Below, piece by piece: positions 1 to 8,830 of a DNA stretch of 64,000 nt. This stretch comes from Lachnospiraceae bacterium (GTDB taxonomy: Bacteria; Bacillota; Clostridia; Lachnospirales; Lachnospiraceae): contig JAAUZD010000030.1 of assembly GCA_014804785.1 (NCBI GenBank), positions 61,723 to 125,722 on the forward strand, given 5' to 3'. Below the pieces are notes generated by a model that saw nothing but the letters and a program-made list of their open reading frames with translations, did no database searches and was not told the DNA's origin. A program made the translations under genes and the position numbers. Numbering within the stretch: position 1 is the stretch's first letter; every line of letters starts with the position of its first letter.

Positions 1-1706
1 CGCTGATAAGAATCCTGTGTCTGGTTATTAACTGGTACAACCCTTTGGCATGGATTGCTGCAAAATTATCCTTGCGCGACGGCGAACTTGCCTGTGATGC
101 CGGTTGTATCCGTAGGCTTGGAGAGGAAAAACGCTGCGCTTATGGTGAGGCGCTTCTTGCGGCAATTGGGCAGTCAAGAGAGAGGGAACGAGTATTGAAG
201 ACGGCGACTATGATGACAGCTGGAGGAAAGTTTATGAAAAGGCGAATGGAAAATATTGCAAGAAAAAGAGAGAACAGCGTAATTGCTGTGGCGGTTATGA
301 TGATTTCCATGCTGCTTGTAGCAGGATGTACTTATACCGGCGGAACGAAACCGGAAGAAAGCAGGAGCGACACAGCAGAAACAACAAGCACGAATACAAA
401 TTCCGTGCAGGAAGAAGAGGGCGGAGAAAAAGAATCTGAAACTGCAAATGAAGAATCTTATGACGGAAGGGCAGTGGTGCTGAGAGGGGAGGGAGAAGGG
501 CTTAACGGGAACCTGCAGGGAATGGTTTTTCTTCTTCTGCCGGGTCCGGTGAAAGAGCGAAGTGAGGAAAAGTATGTGGTATTGCTTCCGGATGATTTAT
601 GGCTCTTAGACCTTGAAGGAAACGGGAAAAAGATGGAAACAATCTTTCAGGAATATGCAGATAAAGAAATTCTTGAGGTCATAAACCGCAATCTGGACCT
701 TGATTTGGATGAGATTGAAGTATGGGGATATGATACTCTGATTAACAAGGTAGAAGAAGCGGGCGGAATTTTGGTAGATGTGAAGGAAGCAGAGATTCAG
801 CATATAAATAATTATCAGCTGATGATGACCGGGAAGGGCGAACTTGCAGAAAGTCAGGTGACAGAAAGCGGAGAACAGATGCTTGACGGAATACAGACGG
901 CGGCTTATCTGCAGATTAGATATTTCCAGGGAGGTTACTTTGGGATGATGGACAGATGGGAGCAGGTCACCCGCACACTTCTTAAAAAGGAAGGTCAGGA
1001 GATCATTGACTATGATTGCGGCTATTTTGCAGGGGATAAGTCCGTTTACGTGGAGGATGATTTGAATTATCTGCTGTGTCTGTGCTTTGAGGAAGAATTA
1101 GAGCGTTTTCATGAAATTTACTATCCGGACAGAACCTATCAGACTTCTGACTATGTAAAAGAAGCGGATCAAATGATGAAAGAGCAGGCAGAAAAAGTCA
1201 TTGAGGAGGGCAGAAGTGAAGCAAATGAAGTCGTAGGGTTCTTTAATCAGTATATTGGAAAAAGTTCTTTTATAATCTCACTTCTTTCGGGAGCTTCTTT
1301 AGATCCGGAAGCGGAAGATGCGTGGCGGACGGTAAAGGTATATGTATCTAGCAAAGGTCTTATTGTGGATGAAGAAGCCGGTAAAGCTGTTTTTTCGATA
1401 GGTCTGGTATTTAAGGATAGCGGTGTTTTAAGTTTGCCGGAGTACACGGATGAAAATCCGTTATTAGTGGAGAGGTTTCTTTATCTGACGGAAAAGGAAG
1501 ATGGCTGGTATGTAGATGGACTGCTGCATAATAATCTCCCGCCAAAGGAATGGTGGGACGGCGCGCAGATGCAATGGGAAGTATATGACTTTGGATTTAG
1601 CGATGAAGATGCAGTGGGAAAAACAACAAGTTCCCAGACAGAATACGATGCATTTGCGAAGGAGGTGCAAAACGCAGCTGATAACAAGGAGCAAATTGAC
1701 TTGTAA
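1..1706 (+). CDS. M56 (BlaR1/MecR1-type) membrane protein with C-terminal LCP-like domain, 5' partial
   Basis: The frame is open to the window edge, so the track's TTG start at 45 is not the true start. The first in-window residues WYNPLAW...RDGELACD, followed by AYGEALL, are the region after the zinc helix of M56 peptidases; the HExxH helix would lie upstream, outside the window. A basic stretch (MKRRMENIARK) leads into one membrane segment ending in VAGC, as in BlaR1 proteins. About 450 extracytoplasmic residues follow. Their middle resembles LytR-CpsA-Psr domains: IEVWGYDTLINKVEEAGGI, LDGIQTAAYLQIRY and MMDRWEQV match LCP landmarks, although the usual PRD strand reads LPDD. In M56 families the peptidase senses cell-wall stress and cleaves a repressor; that role here is inference. 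A BlaI-type partner would be expected just upstream. Confidence 0.75.
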   Translation, partial: LIRILCLVINWYNPLAWIAAKLSLRDGELACDAGCIRRLGEEKRCAYGEALLAAIGQSRERERVLKTATMMTAGGKFMKRRMENIARKRENSVIAVAVMMISMLLVAGCTYTGGTKPEESRSDTAETTSTNTNSVQEEEGGEKESETANEESYDGRAVVLRGEGEGLNGNLQGMVFLLLPGPVKERSEEKYVVLLPDDLWLLDLEGNGKKMETIFQEYADKEILEVINRNLDLDLDEIEVWGYDTLINKVEEAGGILVDVKEAEIQHINNYQLMMTGKGELAESQVTESGEQMLDGIQTAAYLQIRYFQGGYFGMMDRWEQVTRTLLKKEGQEIIDYDCGYFAGDKSVYVEDDLNYLLCLCFEEELERFHEIYYPDRTYQTSDYVKEADQMMKEQAEKVIEEGRSEANEVVGFFNQYIGKSSFIISLLSGASLDPEAEDAWRTVKVYVSSKGLIVDEEAGKAVFSIGLVFKDSGVLSLPEYTDENPLLVERFLYLTEKEDGWYVDGLLHNNLPPKEWWDGAQMQWEVYDFGFSDEDAVGKTTSSQTEYDAFAKEVQNAADNKEQIDL

Positions 1707-1755
1707 AGCAGAAGATGATAAAATAAAACAAATGTTCGAATTAGGGAGGCGCAGT

Positions 1756-3078
1756 ATGGAACAGTTATCGCTTTTTACACAGGACGTAAACTTAAGTGCA
1801 CCTTTAGCCAGCCGTCTTAGACCGCAGACACTTGATGACTATATTGGTCAGGAGCATCTGGTAGGGAAAGGGAAGGTACTGCGTCAGATGCTTGAGAAGG
1901 ACATGATATCTTCTATGGTATTCTGGGGACCTCCAGGAGTGGGAAAGACCACGCTGGCGCGAATTATTGCGCATACGACACGTTCGTCATTTATTGATTT
2001 CAGTGCTGTCACAAGCGGTATCAAAGAAATCAAGGAAGTGATGAAGCAGGCAGAGAATGACCGTATGATGGGGCTTAAGACGATTGTCTTCGTGGATGAA
2101 ATCCACCGCTTCAACAAGGCACAACAGGATGCCTTTCTCCCCTATGTCGAAAAGGGAAGCATCATCTTAATCGGTGCAACTACAGAGAATCCCTCTTTTG
2201 AGATTAATTCCGCTCTTTTGTCAAGATGTAAGGTCTTCGTACTACAGGCGTTGACCGAGCAGGACATGCTAAAACTTCTCCACAACGCGCTAAGTGATAA
2301 GCGTGGACTTGGAAATAGTACTATACATATAGAAGAAAGATTGTTAAAAGCAATTGCGGTTTTTGCGAACGGAGATGCGAGGACTGCACTCAATACATTA
2401 GATATGGCAGTATTAAACGGCAGGATAGAATCGGATGGATCCATTACGGTGCAGGAGGAAATTCTGGAGCAGTGTACCGGTAAAAAGATGCTCTTGTATG
2501 ACCGGAACGGCGAGGAACACTATAATCTGATATCTGCGCTGCATAAGTCAATGCGAAACAGTGACCCGGACGCTGCCATTTACTGGCTGGCAAGAATGCT
2601 GGAAGCGGGGGAAGACCCGCTTTACGTGGCGAGACGCCTGATACGGTTTGCAAGTGAAGATATAGGAATGGCAGATTCACAGGCATTGCAGGTGGCAGTA
2701 GCCGCCTATCAGGCATGCCATTTCAACGGAATGCCGGAATGCAATGTGAACCTGACCCACGCCGTGGTCTATCTGTCCATGGCGCCCAAGTCCAATGCAC
2801 TGTATCTGGGATATGGCAAAGCCAAAAAGGATGCGGAGAAAATGTTGACCGAACCGGTACCACTCCAAATCCGAAACGGCGTGACCGGTCTGATGCAGGA
2901 GCTTCACTACGGCGAAGGATACCAATATGCCCACGACACCAAGGAAAAGTTAACCGACATGAAATGCCTGCCGGATTCCCTGGAAGGACGGGAGTACTAT
3001 ACACCTACCGATCAGGGAAAAGAAGCAAAAGTCAAAGAACAGCTTCAAAAAATTAAGGAGTTCAAGAACTCAAAATAG
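1756..3078 (+). CDS. rarA: RarA/MgsA-family AAA+ ATPase, copy 1
   Basis: Replication-associated recombination protein A: an AAA+ clamp-loader-like ATPase that acts at stalled replication forks. The ATG at 1756 is chosen over the track start because GGGAGG lies just upstream and the protein then begins MEQLSLF, near a normal N-terminus (440 aa). Walker A GPPGVGKT is at about residues 58-65, Walker B VFVDEIHRF at 111-119, and sensor 1 is TTENPSF. The tetramerisation/MgsA C-terminal part contains the conserved NSDPDAA and APKSNA motifs. A second, clearly related gene sits at 56958. The stop codon abuts the stop of the convergent CPBP gene with no gap, so no terminator lies between them. Confidence 0.93.
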   Translation: MEQLSLFTQDVNLSAPLASRLRPQTLDDYIGQEHLVGKGKVLRQMLEKDMISSMVFWGPPGVGKTTLARIIAHTTRSSFIDFSAVTSGIKEIKEVMKQAENDRMMGLKTIVFVDEIHRFNKAQQDAFLPYVEKGSIILIGATTENPSFEINSALLSRCKVFVLQALTEQDMLKLLHNALSDKRGLGNSTIHIEERLLKAIAVFANGDARTALNTLDMAVLNGRIESDGSITVQEEILEQCTGKKMLLYDRNGEEHYNLISALHKSMRNSDPDAAIYWLARMLEAGEDPLYVARRLIRFASEDIGMADSQALQVAVAAYQACHFNGMPECNVNLTHAVVYLSMAPKSNALYLGYGKAKKDAEKMLTEPVPLQIRNGVTGLMQELHYGEGYQYAHDTKEKLTDMKCLPDSLEGREYYTPTDQGKEAKVKEQLQKIKEFKNSK

Positions 3079-3909
3079 TTATTTATTATGCAATTTCCTT
3101 TTCCGAGAAATAATCAATACAAAAATTAATGATAAAACATTTGATAAAGTTATCCTGATTATCATCATTTCATCTGCCCCTGTTTCTGTTACTGTATGCA
3201 AGGAATTGCTTATAAAATTATTGAATAAATGTTCTGATGCACCTGTCCAAAGCGTTCCTGTCAACGCTGCACACATGCCCCATTCATAGGCTAAAATTTC
3301 GGATAATAGTACATATCCTATGCCCATGAAAACAGCTGTAACGATATTCATAGAACCGTCAAGCACTGGAATTATTATATTAGTAATATGCCATATTCCA
3401 AAAAGCAGAGCTTGTATTATATTAGCTGTTTTTGGGGAATAACATTGTATACCAATTATCCGAAACAGTCCTCTGAAAAGTCCTTCCTCTGCCCAGACAT
3501 TTACTATGTTACCAATAAGGCACACTACTACTGCTAACAAGGAACTTCCATTTGTATGTATCTGCGAAAGAGAAAAATTTGTGATATAGAATTGCAAAGC
3601 TGGGTGCTTCCCCATTACAGACAGCACAATAAATTCTGCAACATAAGAAAGAAAAAAAGTGCTTATACCGAGAGCAAGACCATATTTCAAACCACTACTG
3701 ACCCCTTTTTTTGAAAATCCTAAATCACTCCAACGAAGCTTGAGCATATCTAGTGCAATCCATATCAGCAGAATGCAACAGATTTTGTGTATAATATTTT
3801 CGCTGATCCATGTTTGATCAGTCTTTACAAAAACAATTTCTATCACTCTAATAATCATCAACAGGATAAACATCATGCTGATAACATTTATTGCTTTTCT
3901 TTTTTCCAT
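3079..3909 (-). CDS. CPBP-family intramembrane glutamic endopeptidase
   Basis: A 276-aa polytopic membrane protein of the CAAX protease / bacteriocin-processing (Abi, PF02517) family. The catalytic signature EEGLFRG is visible mid-protein, and the second metal or catalytic histidine motif is FGIWHIT. Roughly eight hydrophobic segments can be seen. Family members process prenylated proteins or bacteriocin precursors or confer self-immunity; no substrate peptide gene is evident beside it. It is transcribed in the same direction as the DUF3021/LytTR pair behind it, with a 39-nt gap, so it may be the output gene of that regulator. That link is inference from spacing. Confidence 0.85.
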   Translation of the reverse strand: MEKRKAINVISMMFILLMIIRVIEIVFVKTDQTWISENIIHKICCILLIWIALDMLKLRWSDLGFSKKGVSSGLKYGLALGISTFFLSYVAEFIVLSVMGKHPALQFYITNFSLSQIHTNGSSLLAVVVCLIGNIVNVWAEEGLFRGLFRIIGIQCYSPKTANIIQALLFGIWHITNIIIPVLDGSMNIVTAVFMGIGYVLLSEILAYEWGMCAALTGTLWTGASEHLFNNFISNSLHTVTETGADEMMIIRITLSNVLSLIFVLIISRKRKLHNK

Positions 3910-3948
3910 TTTATCTTTTCCTCCAAGGAATTTTGCTTGCTGACTGTC

Positions 3949-4347
3949 TTAGTCTTGATGTTTATTTCTTCTCTTAATAAGTAAATTGATTTCTTTTGCT
4001 TCCTGCTTCATTTGTAGCAGATTCAAAAAAAGTGATACGATATATATCATAACACCCATAACAACGAGCAGCCCAATTGATATACTTGTAAACCAATTAA
4101 ACAGTCGTCCAAAAACAAAGAGTTCGCCTATTATAAATATAATTTCTAGTATCATTTCAATAAAAAAATTTCTAAATTCAATTTTATGAGTGAGAAATAT
4201 TCCCAAATGACTCATGGCATTTACAATAAAAACTTGAAACACTGTTTCTAAGTAAATACACTTTGCATGAAAAGACAATGCAACGAATGAAAGTAGTAGC
4301 AAGGAAATTCCTGTTGTAGCCAAAATGTTTACAATAATTTTCTTCAT
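3949..4347 (-). CDS. DUF3021-family membrane protein
   Basis: A 132-aa protein with four hydrophobic segments and a basic, charged C-terminus, in the form of DUF3021. These proteins are almost always encoded beside a LytTR DNA-binding protein and are thought to modulate it. Here its start overlaps the end of the LytTR gene by 4 nt (ATGA-type coupling), so the two are translationally coupled. The function is known only by this association. Confidence 0.75.
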   Translation of the reverse strand: MKKIIVNILATTGISLLLLSFVALSFHAKCIYLETVFQVFIVNAMSHLGIFLTHKIEFRNFFIEMILEIIFIIGELFVFGRLFNWFTSISIGLLVVMGVMIYIVSLFLNLLQMKQEAKEINLLIKRRNKHQD

Positions 4348-4793
4348 GCTTTTTTATCTCCTTCCAATGCTTTTTTTACCCCATTTAAATAGTTGCGATT
4401 GACAGTAACTTTTTCGCCATTCTTCAATGTTGCTTCCATTCTGCTATTGAAAAGAGGTTTCATACTTTCCAAAGCATTGATATTTAAGATACATGACTTG
4501 CTGATTTGGACAAAACCATATTCCTGCAATTTGTCTTTTAGCTGATATAGTCGAAAGTTTGTATGATATACTGTATTTTCAAGATATACATAGGTCTTTT
4601 TATCAACGCTCTCTATGTAGTAAATATCCAAAATATTTATCATTCGTTCTGCATCGTTGCTATCACATTTTATTTGCATATCAAATGACTGCAAAAAATC
4701 AATAATACGATCAACTTGCTTGTCTTTTTTGGGATATTTGATTATCACTTCTATTTCGTTACAGGACAAATCCTGTTCTGTTTTTATTTTCAT
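4344..4793 (-). CDS. LytTR-family DNA-binding transcriptional regulator
   Basis: A 149-aa stand-alone LytTR protein without a receiver domain. After a short alpha/beta lead comes the LytTR fold: DIYYIESVDKKTYVY, RLYQLKDKLQEYGFVQISKSCILN, then MEATLKNGEKVTVNR. Proteins of this layout occur with DUF3021 partners and regulate nearby membrane or transporter genes. It is divergent from the TetR gene at 4969 and shares a 175-nt intergenic region, which probably holds both promoters. Confidence 0.88.
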   Translation of the reverse strand: MKIKTEQDLSCNEIEVIIKYPKKDKQVDRIIDFLQSFDMQIKCDSNDAERMINILDIYYIESVDKKTYVYLENTVYHTNFRLYQLKDKLQEYGFVQISKSCILNINALESMKPLFNSRMEATLKNGEKVTVNRNYLNGVKKALEGDKKA

Positions 4794-4968
4794 TGTGTCA
4801 CCCTCATAAAAGTTATATCACAGTCTTTCATTAAAGAGAATATCCTTATGACTAAGATACATGTTCCCCTTACCGAGATGCAAATTATCTTGACATCCAT
4901 TTTTTTATATGAAACAATAGTTGTGCAACATGCGTAACATAACGAGAACTTGCTAGGAGTGAGATTAT

Positions 4969-5556
4969 ATGCCACCTAAAGCCAAAATAACAAAAGATAT
5001 GATTATGAACACTGTATTGGAGATTACAAGAAAAACAGGGTTTGAAGCTGTAAATGCGAGGAGTATTGCAAATAAATTACAATGTTCTACACGACCGATT
5101 TTTACTTGCTATAAAAATATGGATGAATTAAAAAATGAATTTCTTGAGTTTGCATTTGATTACTATAATAAGTATGTTGCTGATTATAGTAATTCTGTAA
5201 ATATAAGCTCCGTTTTAGTTCTTCCTCTTTCATACATTGAATTTGCGAGAGAAGAAATACATTTGTTCAAACTTTTATTTATAAACGATATGGATTTGAA
5301 CATGGAGGAGCCAATGGATTTTTACAAAGAGATTGGAAATGAGGAAAAAGCAAGGATTTTTTCGGATGCGATTGGAGTTGAGTTTGAACGTGCAAAAGTG
5401 ATTTTTTTAGATTTATTCCTTTATACACACGGTATAGCAGTCTTAACAGCGACAGAGAAAATGTCATTAGATAGAAATAGCGCTGAAAAAATGATGACAA
5501 ATATGTTATCGGCTCTTGTAAAACAGGAAAATCCGAATTGGAATCTATCTGTTTAA
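4969..5556 (+). CDS. TetR/AcrR-family transcriptional regulator
   Basis: A 195-aa one-component repressor type. The N-terminal helix-turn-helix reads IMNTVLEITRKTGFEAVNARSIANKLQCST followed by IFTCYKNMDEL, the classical TetR recognition-helix region. The C-terminal ligand domain is divergent and its ligand cannot be predicted. The start ATG follows AGGAGTGAG. A methyltransferase follows 47 nt downstream and may be a target, as TetR regulators often control adjacent genes. Confidence 0.85.
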   Translation: MPPKAKITKDMIMNTVLEITRKTGFEAVNARSIANKLQCSTRPIFTCYKNMDELKNEFLEFAFDYYNKYVADYSNSVNISSVLVLPLSYIEFAREEIHLFKLLFINDMDLNMEEPMDFYKEIGNEEKARIFSDAIGVEFERAKVIFLDLFLYTHGIAVLTATEKMSLDRNSAEKMMTNMLSALVKQENPNWNLSV

Positions 5557-5603
5557 TGTTTATATTTTCTGATTAGTTATTAGTAGAAAGACAGGTGGAA
5601 AAA

Positions 5604-6395
5604 ATGGGAACAAATCAATATTTAATTGACTTTTATAATAATTATGACGAGGACAGTCGTCTGGTATTAAAATATGGAACAGTCGAATTCCTTACCACTA
5701 TGCATTATATAGAGAAATATATAAAGACAGGTGACCATGTGCTTGAAATAGGGGCGGGAACTGGTCGGTATTCTCATACGTTGGCACGTCAGGGATATGT
5801 TGTTGATGCAGTGGAACTGGTTGAACATAATATAGAGATTTTCAATAAAAATATTTTACCAGACGAAAACATAACGATTGTGCAAGGTAACGCTCTGAAT
5901 TTATCTGATTTTCCAGATAATGAATATGACGTTACTTTGTTGCTAGGTCCACTATATCATCTTTATAACAAGGAAGATAAGCGGCAGGCACTGAGGGAAG
6001 CAATTCGTGTTACAAAACCGAGGGGTGTAATTTTCGCTGCTTATGTTATATCCGATGGGTGTTTGCTCGACGAGGGATTCAATCGGGGCAATATCAATGT
6101 TGCTGAATATATTGAAAATGGTTTGCTTGACTCCCAGACGTTTGCGGCTAAGTCCGAGCCAAAAGATTTGTTTGAACTTGTTCGCAAAGAAGATATTGAT
6201 GATTTGATGTCTGTATTTTCTACAACTAGACTACATTATGTTGCAACAGACGGTTGTGCTTTGCTTATGCGTGAAGCAATCAATGAAATGGATAATGAAA
6301 CATTTAATCTATATTTGAAATATCACTTTGCCACTTGTGAACGTGGAGATTTAGCAGGCATTACGAGCCATGCTGTTGATATATTTAGAAAATAA
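5604..6395 (+). CDS. Class I SAM-dependent methyltransferase
   Basis: A 263-aa methyltransferase (Methyltransf_11/25 type). Motif I is VLEIGAGTGRYSHTLA, the acidic end of strand 2 is DAVELVEHN, and motif IV is VTLLLGPLYHL. The ATG at 5604 follows AGGTGG at 5 nt and is preferred to the track's GTG at 5595. The substrate cannot be told from sequence. A short hairpin with a T-run ends the transcript downstream. Confidence 0.82.
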   Translation: MGTNQYLIDFYNNYDEDSRLVLKYGTVEFLTTMHYIEKYIKTGDHVLEIGAGTGRYSHTLARQGYVVDAVELVEHNIEIFNKNILPDENITIVQGNALNLSDFPDNEYDVTLLLGPLYHLYNKEDKRQALREAIRVTKPRGVIFAAYVISDGCLLDEGFNRGNINVAEYIENGLLDSQTFAAKSEPKDLFELVRKEDIDDLMSVFSTTRLHYVATDGCALLMREAINEMDNETFNLYLKYHFATCERGDLAGITSHAVDIFRK

Positions 6396-6405
6396 ATAAT
6401 TTTAT

Positions 6406-6436
6406 AAACGGCGTAGTCTGTAAACTATGCCGTTTT
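6406..6436 (+). terminator. Rho-independent terminator after the methyltransferase
   Basis: AAACGGCGTAGT and ACTATGCCGTTT form a 12-bp stem with one G-U pair, a 6-nt loop and a following TTTT tract, 10 nt after the stop codon. Confidence 0.8.
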
Positions 6437-6479
6437 CTTATTCCCAGCCGTCCGCCGCGCCACTCTTTTTCAAAGACTA

Positions 6480-6530
6480 TTGACAGTATCAAATGAATTG
6501 ACTATAATGTACTTATTCAATAAGTACATT
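6480..6530 (+). promoter_or_regulatory. SigA promoter with palindromic GntR operator
   Basis: TTGACA (6480-6485) and TATAAT (6503-6508) are both perfect consensus hexamers separated by 17 nt. Starting at the last bases of the -10 element is a perfect palindrome with 12-nt half sites (AATGTACTTATT and its complement around a central C, 6506-6530). It would cover the transcription start. The adjacent gene is a GntR/YtrA regulator, so autorepression of the regulator-ABC operon is the likely use. Confidence 0.88.
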
Positions 6531-6552
6531 AAGAAGAGCGAGATGGTGATCC

Positions 6553-6930
6553 GTGGAAATTATTATCAGCAACAATGCAAATAAACCGATTTATGAGCAA
6601 ATTACATCTCAAATCAAGGCTATGATTATGAGCGGCGAACTACAGGCAGGGGATGCGATTCCATCCATGCGGGCGTTGGCGAAATCCATCCATGTGAGTG
6701 TCATTACTGTTCAGAAGGCTTATGAGGATCTGCAAAGAGACGGATTTATTGAAACGACTGTTGGGCGTGGGAGTTTTGTGTCGGCACAGAATAAGGAATT
6801 TTATCAGGAAGAGCAGCAGCGTATCGCAGAGGAACATTTACAGGCAGCTGCCGAAATTGGGCGTACAAGTAACATTTCCCTTGAAAAATTGACGGAACTT
6901 CTTTCTTTATTTTATCAGGAGGGTGAATAG
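6553..6930 (+). CDS. GntR-family (YtrA-type) transcriptional regulator
   Basis: 125 aa: an N-terminal winged helix (PIYEQITSQIKAMIMSGELQAGDAIPSMRALAKSIHVSVITVQKAYEDLQRDG) plus a short C-terminal dimerisation helix pair, the YtrA subfamily layout. It starts at GTG 6553, with GGTGAT upstream. It is the first gene of an operon with an ABC ATPase (gap 1 nt) and permease, the standard context of YtrA regulators, which repress their own ABC exporter until cell-envelope antibiotic stress. The inducer here is unknown. Confidence 0.92.
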   Translation: MEIIISNNANKPIYEQITSQIKAMIMSGELQAGDAIPSMRALAKSIHVSVITVQKAYEDLQRDGFIETTVGRGSFVSAQNKEFYQEEQQRIAEEHLQAAAEIGRTSNISLEKLTELLSLFYQEGE

Positions 6931-6931
6931 C

Positions 6932-7798
6932 ATGGAGAATATTTTAGAATTGCAGCAGGTTTCCAAGACATTTTCAAAGTCGGGTTTTTCGTTAGACCAT
7001 GTGACATTTTCTTTGCCGTACGGTTCCATTTTAGGATTTGTCGGGGAAAATGGGGCAGGCAAAACGACGACAATCGGTTGTATTCTCAATACGGTCATAA
7101 AAGACAGCGGAACAGTAAAATTGTTTGGAAGGGAAATGTTGGATGCAGATACGGACATGCGGGAGAAAATCGGTGTTGTCTATGACGGTGATAATTTTCC
7201 GCCTTACTGGACTGCAAAGCAATTATCGAAAATCATGGATGGGTTCTATACCAGATGGGATCATTCTTTGTTCCAAAAGTATTTGGAGGATTTCCATTTG
7301 CCTCCCGGGCAGAAAATCAAGCATTATTCCAGAGGAATGACGATGAAATTGGCAATTGCTGCGGCATTATCACACCACCCACAGTTACTGATTTTAGACG
7401 AAGCAACCAGTGGACTTGACCCTATTATGCGTGATGAAATGCTGGATGTCTTTCTTGAATTTGTGCAGGAAGAAGAACATTCAATTTTATTATCCTCCCA
7501 TATCACAAGCGATTTGGAAAAGATTGCGGACTATATTACATTTATCCATAATGGAAAACTCATTATGACTGCGTCAAAAAATGATCTGGTATATCATTAT
7601 GCTGTCATGCGATGCAGGGAGAGTCAATTTCGCACGTTAGACCCTGGAGATATCCTTGCATATCGCAAACGCGATTTTCAGATTGACGTGCTGGTCCGAA
7701 ATGGGAAAGAAGCAGAGCGGAAATACAAAGATGTCGTTGTAGACCATGTTTCGGTTGACGAAATCATGCTACTGTTGGTAAAGGGGGAACGAGTATGA
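6932..7798 (+). CDS. ABC transporter ATP-binding protein
   Basis: A 288-aa ATPase of the ABC-2 exporter class (YtrB/BcrA-like). Walker A GENGAGKTT is at about 38-46, the signature is YSRGMTMKLAIA, Walker B is LLILDEATSGLDP, and the switch His is in LLSSHITSDLEKI. The ATG at 6932 follows AGGAGGG at good spacing; the track's GTG at 6923 lies inside that site. It pairs with the permease at 7795, whose start overlaps this stop by 4 nt. Confidence 0.93.
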   Translation: MENILELQQVSKTFSKSGFSLDHVTFSLPYGSILGFVGENGAGKTTTIGCILNTVIKDSGTVKLFGREMLDADTDMREKIGVVYDGDNFPPYWTAKQLSKIMDGFYTRWDHSLFQKYLEDFHLPPGQKIKHYSRGMTMKLAIAAALSHHPQLLILDEATSGLDPIMRDEMLDVFLEFVQEEEHSILLSSHITSDLEKIADYITFIHNGKLIMTASKNDLVYHYAVMRCRESQFRTLDPGDILAYRKRDFQIDVLVRNGKEAERKYKDVVVDHVSVDEIMLLLVKGERV

Positions 7799-8439
7799 AA
7801 GGACTTCTTAAAAACAATTTTTATGCTGTGTGCACAAATGCAAAAGTATTCGCTGCCTTTATGCTTTTACTAGGAATCTTCGTTGTTGCCGTCATCAGCC
7901 AGTCCGCACAGATTGCTTATGTAATGACAGGAATAATCGGTTTCTCCGTAAATGCGATTGCCGTTGTCAAGAACGAGTTCGCTTCAAAATGGGGAAAATA
8001 TAAACTGACCTTACCAGTAAAGCGGACAGATATCATAAAAAGCATGTTCCTAAACCAGCTCATCTGGCTGTTCATAGGTACATTTTTTGCCGGAATCGGA
8101 ATGAGCCTGTCATGGCTCCTGCACGGCTGCTCCTTTGACCAGCCAATCGACGCCCTCACCATGCTTGCCCTAGGAATCAGCATCAGCCTTTTTTTGGGAG
8201 CAATATTCTTTCCCCTGTTCTATTTAGGCGGCGAAGAAAGAAGCGAGGTATTCATGATTATTTCCCTGCTCAGCGCCATCGGCATAGATTTAGTGATTAT
8301 TAACATACTCAATGACATATTAGAGCCAGGCCCCACCACCCCCCTGCTAGGAGCCATTACTTTATTGGCAAGCTCGCTATTAATTTTCACCCTATCCTAT
8401 CCATTAACAGTAGCTATCTTCAAACAAAAAGATTACTAA
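7795..8439 (+). CDS. ABC-2 type transporter permease
   Basis: A 214-aa membrane protein with six hydrophobic segments (ABC2_membrane_5-like). It is translationally coupled to the ATPase upstream (ATGA overlap). Together with the GntR regulator it forms a three-gene operon under the promoter at 6480. Such pairs export or extrude antimicrobial peptides or other hydrophobic compounds in related systems; the substrate here is unknown. The next 390 bp are gene-free and hold fold-back element A. Confidence 0.85.
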   Translation: MKGLLKNNFYAVCTNAKVFAAFMLLLGIFVVAVISQSAQIAYVMTGIIGFSVNAIAVVKNEFASKWGKYKLTLPVKRTDIIKSMFLNQLIWLFIGTFFAGIGMSLSWLLHGCSFDQPIDALTMLALGISISLFLGAIFFPLFYLGGEERSEVFMIISLLSAIGIDLVIINILNDILEPGPTTPLLGAITLLASSLLIFTLSYPLTVAIFKQKDY

Positions 8440-8518
8440 AACAAAAAGAATTATGAACAAATGACAAATCCAGCTAGAAGTAGAAATTTCTAATTACATT
8501 ATGCCGATAACGTTGAAA

Positions 8519-8825
8519 GAGAGTCAGCAGCGCCCAGGCGGTAGGGCAGTTCCTACGATATGGCGAGTGAAAAAGCATTGCAGGACTTTATGGAAAGTGG
8601 TTAGAAGGACTTAGTATTCCATACAATACCCAGCAATGGGCGGACAGGACGTCCGACCAAGGCGTAACTTGGTCCATGGATGGACCAATACGCCGTTTGC
8701 GTCCTCATTGACAAACCCATCAAAGGAATACTTAGTCCTTCTTCCCACTGCACATAAGACCTGCAATGCTTTTTCACTTGCCATAGCGTAGGAACTGCCC
8801 TCCCGCCTGGGCGCTGCTGACTCTC
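8519..8825. repeat. Fold-back element A: about 101-bp inverted arms around a structured 104-nt core
   Basis: Left arm 8519-8620 and right arm 8725-8825 are reverse complements at roughly 90 percent by eye. The loop (8621-8724) contains further hairpins: CGGAC/GTCCG, then GGCGTA/TACGCC enclosing TTGGTCC-ATGGAT-GGACCAA. The inner 35 bp of the arms and the core recur in element B (10235-10576), while the outer stems do not match. It starts 5 nt past the stop of the minus-strand MATE gene, so it could be a 3'-UTR structure, a separate ncRNA, or a non-autonomous mobile element. The small ORFs in the track here lie inside the repeat and are not credible genes. Confidence 0.8.
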
Positions 8826-8830
8826 CACCA

